From Phialophora verrucosa (taxonomy: Eukaryota > Ascomycota > Eurotiomycetes > Chaetothyriales > Herpotrichiellaceae): 64,000 bases of DNA. Within the stretch, counting starts at the first letter, position 1, and each line of letters opens with the position of its first letter. The stretch spans positions 992,001 to 1,056,000 of the forward strand of contig MSED01000015.1 of the NCBI GenBank assembly GCA_002099365.1, written 5' to 3'. Positions 46,079 through 57,510 of the stretch are shown here, in pieces. The position numbers and the translations under genes are program-made. The notes under the pieces were generated by a model, which was not told the origin of the DNA, ran no database searches, and worked only from the letters and a program-made list of their open reading frames with translations.

Positions 46079-47059
46079 ATGGCAAAGGAGTTCTCTTCTA
46101 AGTCATTTTCTCTCTCCGGCGGTGTTGACTCGAGGAAGAGCTCGCGGGCTTCCAGGGCGCGTCCCTGGTTGACCAACAGTGTCCTTCGAAGACAGTCGGC
46201 CGCCACTGGTGTCAAGGGTTGTGAGGATGCCCCCTCGCTTCCTACGACTATCACTGTGACCCTTGGTTCGGACTCGGCGCCGCCCGTTACTGTCGAGTGT
46301 GTCTCCGAGAAGCAGTCGGCGTCCAAGATACCCGTCTTGGTTCGTCGTTGCGGATCGGCCTCACTTGGCAAGGGCGGCGTGCAGGGGAAGGCCAAGTCAA
46401 GCGCTATGCCATCCACCGTCACAGGGATGGCGACCTCTGCGTCACGGATTCCGGTTCGTGCCAAGGTGTCGTCTGTTGGGCCCCGGCTTGCTCCTCAGCA
46501 AGTACGTCCCAACAAGGCCCTTGGTGCTACTGCCGGTCTCCGGGTGGGCAAAGAGGTTGGCAACAATAAGAGGGGTACTGGGGGAGCTGCCGCAGCCACC
46601 AGCCGGCCCATGCCTGAGCCAGAGGAGATGTCGATTCAGAAGTGCATCAACCCGAAGCCAATCAGGACCCATCGATCTGACATTGTTGTCAGGTCGATCC
46701 TGAAGCATCGGGCGAAGCCTTCTGATGAGACTGATGCTCGCCGTCCACTCTCTTCTCCCGGCAATGGAGTGACATCCAACCCGGCGGAGAAGAAGAGTGT
46801 GACATGGCCCGAGGTGTACGCAATCCCCACCCCGGCACGCCCATGGCCCAGGGAAGAGATTCCCGCCTGGGAGTGTCGGCTGTGTAAGGGTTGCGGCCAC
46901 GCAGGATGGTGTCCGTCGCTGATTGGCGTCACGCGGGGTCCGCAGGAGATTGATGTCTGGCTGAGGGAGCAGAGGGACCGAGGCTATGACTATCTGGAGC
47001 ATTCGGGTGGGTTCTTGAGCTCGAGGGATCATGATCCCACCGAGCCCGTGATCTTTTGA
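46079..47059 (+). CDS. Uncharacterised protein with a C-terminal Cys cluster
   Basis: A single frame from ATG 46079 (context ACAATGG) gives 326 residues. The first two thirds are basic and Ser/Ala-rich (disordered). SILKHR and KKSVTWPEVYAIP follow; the latter resembles a short docking motif. The end is ordered: WECRLCKGCGHAGWCPSLIG (C266, C269, C272, C278), then EIDVWLREQRDRGYDYL. The four cysteines in C-x2-C-x2-C-x5-C spacing could hold zinc. There are no other domains. The function is unknown. Confidence 0.8.
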   Translation: MAKEFSSKSFSLSGGVDSRKSSRASRARPWLTNSVLRRQSAATGVKGCEDAPSLPTTITVTLGSDSAPPVTVECVSEKQSASKIPVLVRRCGSASLGKGGVQGKAKSSAMPSTVTGMATSASRIPVRAKVSSVGPRLAPQQVRPNKALGATAGLRVGKEVGNNKRGTGGAAAATSRPMPEPEEMSIQKCINPKPIRTHRSDIVVRSILKHRAKPSDETDARRPLSSPGNGVTSNPAEKKSVTWPEVYAIPTPARPWPREEIPAWECRLCKGCGHAGWCPSLIGVTRGPQEIDVWLREQRDRGYDYLEHSGGFLSSRDHDPTEPVIF

Positions 47060-49071
47060 TGTCTTGTGTGAGCCACCAGTGGCACGAACTCTCAGAGTTT
47101 GATCACACACACTACGTCATTAACACCCGTTTGTCTTCCAGCCTGTCGGTACCGTGGGTTCTGGGGGAATCTACAACTCGTGTGTTCCGGGGGATCTTCA
47201 CGCAATGGCTGCAGACTGTCCGAGGCGTTCGGTGGGGCATCACTGATTGTCGACGCTGTCTGTCTAGTCGCAGAGGCTTCGGGACGCCAGAAGTTTCTTG
47301 CCTTGGTTGCTTCAACCTTTGCTTATCTTCCTCATGTTGGTCCATTGAGTTCCAGCTTACCGGGGGTACGGCTGGGGCTCTTTGGGCAGTTTGCGATGCG
47401 CATGAGCAGGGATGTGTGACACACATGGGCAACCGAGCACAGTCTTGTTTTTTTTTCTTCTCTCACAGAAAATTACAAAAAGGCGGATCGAGGACGCTCG
47501 TGAGGCCACCAAAAAAACTTGGAAAACTACAAAATCATACTCAATGTTCTTTGCTTTTTGGTAGATAGCTTCACAGACTGTGCTCATGTTGATGGTTGCT
47601 TCATGTGTGTGAGGATTTGAGAAATGGAGTGAGCAGGCTCTGGGCCATGGATCTCATACTTTTGTCACTTCTGGGGGAAACATCAAACACCAGCATTTCA
47701 CGCGGGTCATCGGAGAGGTCAGATTGAGGCGTCTTGCCTGAAACAGGGTTCTGATTCTCTCCTTTGGTTCATATGCACATTTTTTCTCATCACTCTTGCA
47801 CCGCCTATCTGGCCTTACACTACTGCCTGATGGTGTGGAGCGGGGTTGTGGTTCTGCACTGTCCTTGGCCTTACACTCATGCCTTGCGATGTGAAACCCT
47901 TTACTTTTTCATCATCGTGGTGCCTTGAGCAACGCGTTGGAGAAGAGGAGAACTGTACAATGTACATAACGAGGTTGCAGACCCGGGGGCCGTAGGTTCA
48001 TGATGGGAGCATTCATCCGCACTATCGACAGAGGCTACTACACTTTGAAGAAAGACGAGCGCGATGATAAACACTGTGGCATTTCCGAGCCGAGAATCTG
48101 CATTCTGTCCATACTGTACGAGATGGCGCGCTCGAACGAATAGTCTTTGACGAGGTGATTGCGCGAGTTGAGCGGAGTACGAGGTAGAGTCGAGAGGATG
48201 GAAAGAAAGAACGGAGCTGTCTGCGCGTGTACGTACAGGTGCGGGTACAGTATGTATTGCAGCTATTAACCTCCACGAGTGTGGCTTAACAACGTAGTTA
48301 CGATGCAATGTACATACTCTAGTACACAATTGGGACATAATTAGCCCGCACAAGGACATCGGATCTCTCAAGTGCAGTGGCATTCAGTTAGCCATTGGCG
48401 TGCGTTCATACTTCCTTTACGGTCCATATATATGTAGGGCGTTGGAGAGCGTCAAAGATTTCGGCCGCTGGATGGATGCAAGTATTATCGTGTGCTTTGT
48501 GTTGAGCAAGCCACTATACCTCGTACCTGCCTAGCTGGCTACAGTGGCAATCCCGACGGATTTTACGATCAATCGATCTGTCAATCTGTCAATTAATCAA
48601 ATAGTCATTGGTTCTCAAAGTGGCTTGATGTTTGTCTGCAAACTTGTGCGCGATAACATTGATTCTTCAGCCCAGGTGTGCCATGCTGTTTTTCTCGATC
48701 CTGCTCGTACAGTACTTAATACTTGATACTTAATCATTTTTTCAAGGAATAACAAACAACACATGATGCGTGTGCCGTTTAACAGTAGCATACAATGTAA
48801 CTTGACTTGGACTCTCACACATCGATGCCACACAGCAAGTGCAAGACTCCCAAGGACGTTTCGTCCTGTACTCTTTCAGAAGTTCTGGCGCGGCTCTCAA
48901 GTGTATGACGACAACGCTACAGATTCTCAGATCACTTTCCCTCTCTTACCACGGCCAACTCGCACGTCTCAAGCCATAAACCTCAACGCCTTCCGCTGCT
49001 AGTGTTCTCGTGTGTCCGGACAGGTATGCCGATTCTGAAGCAGTCATGGTCACGCCGACAATGGCACGTCC
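47060..49071. other. Intergenic between convergent genes
   Basis: These 2 kb hold the 3' ends of the plus-strand gene at 46-47 kb and the minus-strand C2H2 gene. I see no gene; there is a T-rich run near 47448-47460. Confidence 0.5.
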
Positions 49072-51975
49072 CTAACGTCCACTGGCCGTCGCCATCTCGC
49101 CCTGTGTCTCGAGTATGTCCGCATAAATCTCCAACGCACTGCCGATCATGTCGACAATGGCCCAACTGGTATTGCCCTTGAAGGTCTTGCTCCACACTCT
49201 CACCACCGCGACACTCAGTTGTCTCATCTTTTCCGTGTCGTCCAGTAACTCGCGCGACTCGTTCAGAACCGTATGGTCATTTGCATCGCCGTTGAGAGGC
49301 ACAGTCATCTCAGTCTCATCAAGAAGCGAGCGGACCCAGAGCAGCAGTTTGCGTTCGTGTTCGGTGACGGGTGCGCCGCCGGAGGATTTCAGGTTGGAGA
49401 GCACGTACAGCCATTTCGAGAGCAGGAAGGCGCACTCGAGACTGCAGAGGGAGTGCTGAATCGACCAGAAAAAGGTCTGAGTGCGGGCAACGAAGTCGAT
49501 CCCCAGGCGGACGGGAATTGAGAGCGCGTGGGCCGAGTGTAACAGTGCCGGGGTGAGGCGTGGGTCGCGACGGATGTCCGGCGTGTTGAGCAAGGCGCTG
49601 GCAATCTGTGTCGCGTCTCGAGTTTCCAGATGGCGGAGGGGACCCATGTCCACGTGGAGGCGAATGTATGCCAGGCCTAAGAGGGCCGTGGACGTAAACG
49701 CGACTGGGCCATTGGGGTTTTGAGGATCGAGGCTTGATTCCGGCGCACGTTTCCAGCCCGCTTTCCACGAAGAAAGGCCGCGGTCGAGGACTGCGATGTC
49801 TTCCATTCGCAGACTCGAGCCGGCGACACCAGGCCAAGCCAGGGAGAGCTGTCGTGCAAAGAAGATCTGTTGAATGAGTGCGTGGACGAGAATGTAGTTG
49901 CCCAGAGGCGAGATAGGAGTCGACGTGGCCTGATTCTGCTTGGTGAATAGCCGTGAGAATGCTGTCTGAAAAGGCATCTGCGGTGCTGCGTTGGCCTGCC
50001 GTAGTTTCTGCCATTGTTCGGCAGTCGTCGCCTTCCATTCATTGGCCGGGTCGGGCAGGCTGAGCTTGATCTCGGAGTTCAGAATGAGTGGGGGCACGTT
50101 CCAGGTGATTGAATGCAGATTGAAGAAGCAGTAGACGATCAGCTTCGTGCGCTTCTCGCCTTCGATCTTGATCCAGTCTTCCCAAGTCAACTCTTCTGGC
50201 GACTGCATGATCTCGGGACTAGTAAGACCCGCTTCTCGAACGAGTCGCGCGAGAATGCTTTGGAATGCCAAGGCTTCGCGGAGCAGCTCCGTATGTCTCT
50301 CCCACGTTGCAAAAGCCGTCAACAGCAGTAGCGCCTGTATCGAGTCCATCTGTTCTCGGCTGTCCGCAACGACAGCATCTTCCGGAGAGACCTGCTGGAA
50401 AGGACTGCTGCTCGAATGGCTCTGATTTGTGAATCCTCCTCCTGGCGATTGCACCATCGACCCCGTGCGAGGTCGATTCCACAGATGGGGCGTGGTAGAC
50501 TCATCGCGTCGCCGAATCTGCTCCAACACAACAGCTTTGGCGGCATAGAAGAGTTCGATGCCTCGGCTATTTTCGAAGCGATACTGTGCCCCGACTGCAG
50601 CCAGGGCGAGAACCAGCTCCGGACCGCTGGATGCAACCTGCAGAGTCGGGACATGAATGAACGGTAGGTGCTCGTGGAAGCCGTTAACATATCCAGCCAA
50701 GTACCGGGACAGCGAGTGCCTTGAAGGAGGAATGAACCCTTTCGGCATGACATTGTCGAAAGCCTGGAGCCTCGATGCGAAGATGGATCGATCTGAATCG
50801 GAGACATCCCAGGTGGTTCTGACTACTTTGGCCTCTGCTTCTTCGACCGTCGTGCTACGCGGAGGGTCTGGCCGAGTGAAGTCAGGATCTCGAGCCTCTG
50901 GTTGAAGGGACGGTAATCTTGAGCCAAATCGTGAAAAAGTACTTGTTTCTTCTTGTGGGACAGCGAGTTTGCTATCGGTGGGATGCTCACCGTTCAAATG
51001 CGGCCTCGATATGTTCAGGTGATCACCTCTCAACTCGGTGGGGGAGTTGTAGTTGTCAACCTGATCATTCCCAAACATGTTGGCATACCATTCGGACGAA
51101 AGGCCCACGCTGTCTAGGAATACGGTGAAGTCTTGCATGGGATCGCCGAGGTCCGGGGTTTCGAACATGGAGGTCGACTGGCCGTAACCTTCGGTCAGCA
51201 TTCTCGGTTGGTACTGACCATCGGTGACAGCAGGCATCAACTGTTGCATCGGCTCGTTCAGTTGTTCTTGCGTCACCGGCAGGCCGGACATGTACTGATC
51301 TTGGCCGCTTGAGGCGACATGGCTTGCGGCATGCGACAGCAGGTTCAAGTCATAGCCCCAGGACGGATCAAGCGACGGCGCGTTGATTGACGAGGAATGG
51401 TGTGCAGATATTCCCTCGACGGGATTGATGCCATTGGCAGGCTGCATGAGTTGTGGATCTAGCATATCCATCATGCCTCTCCCATCGTGCGCAGCGGCCT
51501 GAGGTGACAGCAAAGGCTGATTCTGCTGTGGTGTGATGTCCATGGGGTCGGAGTCAACTCCCACCGCTTGTTGCACCTGGCCCTGCGCCCGTGCTGCGGC
51601 TTCCTTTGCGTGGTTGGCATTCTGAAGATGGTGCTTATGCGACTTTCTTGTGGTGTGCTGCTCTTCCTCCCCTGGGTGGACGAGTCTCTCGTGTCGCACC
51701 AGGAGGTCGCTGCGCGCAAACGTCTTGGAGCATATTTCACACACGAACGGCTTCTCCTTGGTATGTGTGCGGATGTGGCGTTGGAGGTGTTCCTGTGTTG
51801 CGCGTGGCCATGTCAGTCGCCGCCCGAAGCAATTGGACTCGGCGCGGTTGATGAACGGGGAGCTTACCAGACGCGCAAACAGGCGTTGGCAGTGCGGACA
51901 CGGCAACGTCTTGTTCTTGTTGCCAGATTGCTTGCGTTTGACTCTTCCGCCGCCGCTCAACTGTGTTGCGTCCAT
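49072..51975 (-). CDS. C2H2 zinc-finger transcription factor with fungal-specific middle region
   Basis: Two exons (51975-51868, 51792-49072) encode 942 residues. Two tandem C2H2 fingers sit at the N-terminus: CPHC...H-I-R-T-H (C26, C29, H42, H46) and CEIC...H-E-R-L-V-H (C54, C57, H70, H75), with linker TKEKPF. The KRK before them may be a nuclear signal. A Gln/Asn/Pro-rich central part precedes a fungal transcription-factor regulatory region (NGFHEHLPFIHVPTL onward, about residue 500 to the end). The 75-bp intron splits finger 1 after residue 36, has no in-frame stop and is a multiple of three, so its retention would insert 25 residues into the finger. The frame is open upstream to ATG 52302; I chose 51975 because the upstream part overlaps the next gene's end and looks untranslated. 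Confidence 0.9.
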   Translation of the reverse strand: MDATQLSGGGRVKRKQSGNKNKTLPCPHCQRLFARLVSSPFINRAESNCFGRRLTWPRATQEHLQRHIRTHTKEKPFVCEICSKTFARSDLLVRHERLVHPGEEEQHTTRKSHKHHLQNANHAKEAAARAQGQVQQAVGVDSDPMDITPQQNQPLLSPQAAAHDGRGMMDMLDPQLMQPANGINPVEGISAHHSSSINAPSLDPSWGYDLNLLSHAASHVASSGQDQYMSGLPVTQEQLNEPMQQLMPAVTDGQYQPRMLTEGYGQSTSMFETPDLGDPMQDFTVFLDSVGLSSEWYANMFGNDQVDNYNSPTELRGDHLNISRPHLNGEHPTDSKLAVPQEETSTFSRFGSRLPSLQPEARDPDFTRPDPPRSTTVEEAEAKVVRTTWDVSDSDRSIFASRLQAFDNVMPKGFIPPSRHSLSRYLAGYVNGFHEHLPFIHVPTLQVASSGPELVLALAAVGAQYRFENSRGIELFYAAKAVVLEQIRRRDESTTPHLWNRPRTGSMVQSPGGGFTNQSHSSSSPFQQVSPEDAVVADSREQMDSIQALLLLTAFATWERHTELLREALAFQSILARLVREAGLTSPEIMQSPEELTWEDWIKIEGEKRTKLIVYCFFNLHSITWNVPPLILNSEIKLSLPDPANEWKATTAEQWQKLRQANAAPQMPFQTAFSRLFTKQNQATSTPISPLGNYILVHALIQQIFFARQLSLAWPGVAGSSLRMEDIAVLDRGLSSWKAGWKRAPESSLDPQNPNGPVAFTSTALLGLAYIRLHVDMGPLRHLETRDATQIASALLNTPDIRRDPRLTPALLHSAHALSIPVRLGIDFVARTQTFFWSIQHSLCSLECAFLLSKWLYVLSNLKSSGGAPVTEHERKLLLWVRSLLDETEMTVPLNGDANDHTVLNESRELLDDTEKMRQLSVAVVRVWSKTFKGNTSWAIVDMIGSALEIYADILETQGEMATASGR

Positions 51976-52267
51976 AGCTTCATAAAAGCGTCGCTCTATC
52001 GCTGGGTGTGGAGATGCGATTCTCAGTGAGGGGTACTTCGACATTCGAGGACGGATTCCGAGGAAAGCTGGAGATGAGGAGATGAACTGCGGAGCAGAGC
52101 AGAGGGGCGAGCAAGCTTCTGTCGCAGTTTTGCCAGCCACCTGGACATCTGCCGAAATGCCGACCGTGCGTCCCGGCGGAACGCGGTCTGAATAGAGTTT
52201 AGCCTGCGAGAAACGGAAGGTTTGCCGATCGCCCGACCGGTCCTGCTCGGGCGAACATCCGGCCACG

Positions 52268-54056
52268 CTAGACTGACTGGCTTCCACCGGCTTCATCCTC
52301 ATTCTGGCAAGACAACGACACGCAGCGCCATAGTCTCTCGCGCGCGAGGTCAGTCATGTCGCCATCGAGCCCTTTCAGTCCCAGCATCAAGCTGCTCACT
52401 TTTACCGCTCGCTCACCCGCAATCGCTGCATCTTCACTGACCAACCCCATGAGGAGACGCGCCAGCAAGTGCTCTGGCGAAAGACCCCTGCAGAGTTCCT
52501 CGCGTATCAGAGCCTCCATGGCACTCAGGAAACGCTCTTCCATATCCAGCTGGTCGGCGTACTCAAGAAAGGCGGCGCCGAGGTATATCAGACATGCATG
52601 CTGGCAAGCCAGAGCCGTAAGACTCCTCTGATGGCCCCTTACTTCTGGCTCCCCCAGCAACGTGCCGTACATCACAGACTCCTGTGAGAAGACTCTCCGA
52701 CGCTGCTTCCAGTTACGGAACAAGGTCCTGCATATCTGCTCTTGATCAGACATCTTATGCCAGGTGTCTTCCAGTTGGTCAAGAAATTCGAACAGTTCGT
52801 CGCGACGCGCTCCCCGTTCCCCTTCTTCTAGATCGTTGTCTATTAAGGACGGCCACTCACAGGACTGGGAATGTGCGATATGTTGATCTTTGGCAAACAC
52901 AAGGTCATTCCTGAGTATAATGCAGCTTCATTAGCAGAATTCGTCCCTCTCTGAAACAGTGATCCCTACCAGATGATCATTGCTTTCAGTTGTCGATTGG
53001 AGCTTATTGCCTCAAGGCCTCCTCTCTGCGCCAGGATCTTCCTCAGCCCTAGCCAATGTTTCTTGGAGGTCAATTTGTTGCCCAATCGCCGCTGCATAGA
53101 GTCAGCAATGTCCAGCAATTGCACTTGAACTTGATCTGGCATAATTCTCACCTCGATTGTAGCCAACAGGGTTACAGCGAAGATGGTGGCGTCGTCGCAT
53201 GCAGATAGGGCCTCCCCGAGCATGTCATTAACGGCTCTCAAGGCAGATGTCATGTGGCGGAGCGATCTGGACGACTCTCTGACTCCTTGTAACGAGTCGA
53301 TATGCCTGGACGCAAGTGCCATAATTGCACAAAGAGCGGCCAGGTTGTCGAACGAGAGGTAATATAACAGCTTTTGCATAGGGCTTTTGACCCTTGTGCC
53401 GTACATGAGGTATGGAATGACAACTGTGTCTGCGTTCCGTCAGCGAATATTCTGCATCGATAGCCAAAGCCGTCAAAACATGGAGCCAACATCCACAAAC
53501 ACAACTTACAGTGATCCATCAGTTCGTTCACCTCCTCATTGAGAGGTACAGGATAGCTTTCGAAAGGATTGCGTCTCCCACCTCCAAGTCTTTCGATGGC
53601 ATGCGGAACCGAAGTAACGCGCTCGTGTGATAACGAGGTCTCCAGCTCCAGGCGTCTGTCCTTGCCTTTTGCCTTCTTGTTGTGGTCATCGACGAGTCTC
53701 AAGTCCAAGCCAGCCTTTTCGCGCTCAGCCTTCTCCCTGCGCCCACAGAGTTTCGTCACGGCTGGACCAGCTTCTTCCACGAACGCGTACTTGCAAACCA
53801 AGCGCCGACTTTTGCTTTCCTCCAAGCCACCACCGTCGCTCTCGCTACCGCTCCCGCTTCCGCCAGCTAGCTTTGGAGCAGTCCATCTCAGGTGCAAGTA
53901 CACTTCTGCATCGAGCCGTTGTTTGCGCCTCACTGCAATCATTGCTTGAGATCGTACAATCCGACGTTTCGATGCACCCATAGTCTTGCGTTGTCCGGCG
54001 TCGTTCGCCGTCTCGTTGATGAAACGCAGGCCGGGACTGGAGTCCATGACCGACAT
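52268..54056 (-). CDS. Fungal_trans_2 (DUF3468)-type regulator-like protein
   Basis: Three minus-strand exons (54056-53510, 53429-52970, 52910-52268) join in frame to 549 residues; introns are 80 and 59 bp. The N-terminus SSPGLRFINETANDAGQRKT, followed by a basic stretch, is typical of the fungal proteins loosely called tachykinin family. Those combine a short basic N-terminus with a DUF3468 region and lack a zinc cluster. The middle reads MDHYTVVIPYLMYGTRVKSP, then LSFDNLAALCAIMALASRHI, as in DUF3468 proteins. RRLGNKLTSKKHWLGLRKIL and RGGLEAI are also family-like. No Zn2Cys6 motif is found. It is probably nuclear. It ends 292 bp upstream of the C2H2 gene on the same strand. Confidence 0.8.
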
Positions 54057-55426
54057 CGTTGTCGGTGGGTAGGCAGTCGGCAACAAAACTCTGATTGCAC
54101 CAAAGTTGACACTCTACCAGCCTCGACCTGGAGCACCATCAAATATGTCACATCAGTGGCGTTTCATGCTTCAGCGCCGAATTCATGGCCCGTTGCAGTC
54201 CAGGGCGTCCAATCCAATGGCGTTCAGGCACCGGCCCTTAGTCGGCAACCCCGAAAACTCGATATATCCGAAACCCAGAATGCCATCTTCGGCGACCCGA
54301 TACGCCATGTGCAAGCGCCCATAACATCTGCCTTTGTCAGCAACTCACTGCTCCCCACCGGATGATTAGTGGACCAGCAGGGTGACAAATAGTCTACTGG
54401 GTAGCAATAAATTGCTCTTTGCCGTCCAGCTTCACCCGCGCCTGTTGCCCCTCCATCGTATGTATCTCGGAACGTTCCAGGGCGTTTTTCGCGGACGAAA
54501 TGACTGGACTCGCACCGCTAGTCGCCCTCTCAGATAAACTTCATATCCGAATTTCGCGGTTGCGATCCTTGGGACGAGGCTTGCAAAAACCCCACAACCC
54601 ATCCTAGGCCCTGGGGGCACCGAGCCCATACCAAATCGGTTCATTGCCAAGTTTCCAAATCGGGCTTCTTGAATACATGCGGCCACCCTCCCATGCGACA
54701 TGCGTCCCTAAAGAGGTAAAAGGTAAAAGGCAAAGATGTCCTGCAGGCAGGCACATCTTCTCGTCCAGCTATTACATAATTACTCGACGTGCAGATCCCG
54801 GAGACTGGCGAGCTGACAAAGAAGCTTGCGGCGAACCGAGACCCCGTTGACCCGTCTTCCTTCAGAACCGATGGTGGCCGACAGACATTGCTGGAGCAAA
54901 GAAGTGGGCGGGCGCGCAGGATCGACGTTTGCAAACAGGGCCTGAAGCACTGCCATGGGTTCTAGACGTAGACTATTAGTACCTTGTCTTCACGGGTGGC
55001 GCCAGCAGGGGGCCTTCCCGAGGAAGGTCCACTAGGTACCGACGTCAAATTCTGGAAGATCAGGGAGAGCTATCTTAATTCGTCCAGGCAAGATGGCCTA
55101 GGTCTTCATTGAGCGAGGAGCTCAAGGTCGTCAGGGGGGTCTGCTGAAGTGGAAAGTGTTGGCCTCAAGAATATCCCGAGGCGCATTTCTAGACAAATAA
55201 CTGCCAGCTATTTTGCGGAGTCGATTTCAGGAGGGTTATACTACAGAAGTGAAGAGGAAGGCCCGAGTCACTATCGGCGGACCATCTCTGGGCGTCGTTT
55301 GAGGGGAAATGTAAATTTTTGTTATCTATCTGTATTATTGTCTTCGTGAGCTTCAGGTTGTTGAGAACCAGCTTTGGATCATTGAGCCAGCCCAGGGGCC
55401 CGGGTTCTGTCCGTTCATACATTCGA
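54057..55426. other. Intergenic
   Basis: No gene is supported. A GC-rich inverted repeat (GGCCTTCC...GGAAGGTCC near 55012-55031) could form a short hairpin of unknown meaning. Confidence 0.45.
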
Positions 55427-56774
55427 TCAGGACTTCGCAAACTGGACTAACCAGTTTGCCAGTTTCTGTACATTCTCCAGCGGCACCGCGTTGTAGTTGC
55501 TCGCGCGGATGCCACCGACAGATCTGTGGCCCTTCAGACCGAGAAGGCCCTGCTTTTCCGCGCCGGCAAGAAACGCCTTTTCCCTGGCATCGTCTGGCTC
55601 TCCTCCCTGTTTTCCGACGATTCGGAAGCATATGTTCATCCTGCTCCTCACACTGCTGTCCGGGACGACGCGATACGTGTCCGAATGAGCGTCTAGAGTG
55701 TCGTATAAGATCTTTGCTTTTCGATCGGCAACCTCTTCTTGCCCGGAGACCTTCTTCGGGCCGTATGTCGCGACGAGCTGTTGCAATACCAACGTTGCGA
55801 CGTACAGGTTGAAGATAGGGAGTGTGTTGTAGAGACTGTTATTGGAGGCGATGGTCGAGAATGAGAACATGATCGGGGGCAGACACCCCGAAGTCGGGAC
55901 CACAGGTGACAGGGCGTGGAGGAAGGTTGGAGGCGGGACAAGCTCCAGCAGGGACTTTCGGATAATGACGACGGTGATGCCGGCAATGCCGAGATTTTTC
56001 TGAGCTCCTCCCTGATGCAGACTGTTAGCATTCAGCGAGGATGTGTTCAATGCGGAAGAGACTCACGAAGATGATACCGTACTTTCGAACATCAATTTTC
56101 CGGCTGAGAAAGTTGCTGGACATGTCGGCAACGACAATCCGCTCGTCACCTTCCAAGGACTTGGGAAAACTCGGAAACTCAACGCCGTCGACGGTCTCAT
56201 TGTCGCAGAGGTATACGAACGCACTTCCGCTCGGTGTCAAGTTCCATTCCTTCTCATCCGGGATCTTGCCGAACTTGCCCTCGTTGCTCTTCCTCGCATC
56301 CACCGCAACATTGACATATTTTGCACCAATCAGTCTCGTTGCCTCTTGACTGGCTTTTAGAGACCAGGACCCTGTCACGAGATAGTCGGCCTTTAGTTCG
56401 CTCTCAATTTCCTTCTTCACCCGCTCCAGCACTTCGCCGTCCTTGCCTTCGCCGAGCTCTGAAACGGCCTTTCTCCGCCGCTTTTCAATCCAGGCTCCGA
56501 CGAGATTTTGCAGGGCTGCGCTGAACTCTCCAGTGCCTCCGGCTTGCATGAAGAGGATGTCATACTCGTCCGCCGGAATGTCGTAGAGAGTTGTTAATGG
56601 TTCTTTCGCATCAGCAAGGATTTTGTTCGCAGTTGAAGAGCGATGCGAGATCTCGGCCAGCGAAAGACCGGTGTTTTCGAAGTTGACAAATGCTTCGGCA
56701 GATTTCTCTATGACTGAAGTTGGCAAAGGCGCGGGTCCAGCGCCAAAGTAGGCGACTTCGGAGCGATTTGGCAT
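55427..56774 (-). CDS. SER1: Phosphoserine aminotransferase
   Basis: This PLP enzyme converts 3-phosphohydroxypyruvate and glutamate to O-phosphoserine and 2-oxoglutarate in serine synthesis. Two exons (56774-56067, 56011-55427) give 430 residues. Conserved parts are FGAGPAPLP at the start, ISHRSS, FMQAGGTGEFSA, VADMSSNFLSR and the PLP lysine K241 in FGGAQKNLGIAG, the last reached directly after the 55-bp intron. The C-terminus carries SRMNICFRI and GHRSVGGIRASNYNA, as expected. The protein is complete and cytosolic, with no targeting sequence. Confidence 0.96.
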
Positions 56775-57510
56775 GGTTTTGAAGCCTTCAAACTATGAAA
56801 TGAGGAAGTGCTTGGCATACAATGAAGAAATATCACTCTACTCAGTGAAGGAAGCTGAGTCTTTGCTCAATGCTGTGGCTTTACGTGCAGCTCAAAGCTG
56901 TACCATGAGACAGACGGGAATTTGCGAGTTCTAGAGCGACGATATGGTCGAAAATGAGTCAGTGAAGAAAAGTCTGGGGTAGGGAAGAGGGGCCATTGAG
57001 ATGACGCCCTGTTCGGGGCTCTTGGCAGGAGAAGAAATTCTTTCAGCCAATTGATGACGATCGACATGCAAGGCTCCGATCAGTTCCGCTTGCACTGATA
57101 ATTGAGACAAAGGTACAATGTTGTCTAATGTATAACTCCCACAGTCCAGCCTTGTAAACCTCAAGCTCTCAATGAGCGGCACAGAGCAATGACAATGCTT
57201 TCAAAAGCATTGTCTGGCTCGACTGACCGAGTAGGATACAGCGCTGGTGATGGTGGGGGAACATGTCCTTAGGCCATCCTGTTTCTCACCACTCCAGCGT
57301 CACATATGAGGAATCCATGGTTAAATACAGTGATGATTCACCAGCCAGTAGGCGGCTGGTACATCTGAGTTGAGGTATCACTCTTTCCTCTTCAGCATCT
57401 CATCTCAGTCACCATCTTTGTCTGTGTCGCCGTCCCGCATCTCATCACTGTCAATGTCCTCATCCTCATCAACCTCAATAAGTTTGACCTGGACCGGCGT
57501 CTTGCGGATC
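56775..57510. other. Intergenic; possible 3' exon of the secreted protein at its right end
   Basis: This is the serine aminotransferase promoter on the left. On the right (57405-57488, minus) an open acidic stretch could be a terminal exon of the neighbouring small secreted protein. Confidence 0.45.

Noticed and set aside
49319..50038. 239-codon minus frame overlapping the C2H2 factor
   Set aside because: Shifted frame of the same strand inside the regulator's own coding sequence; no domain features.
55000..55035. GC-rich hairpin taken at first for a tRNA or terminator
   Set aside because: No T-loop, no anticodon arm and no T-run; only a short inverted repeat.
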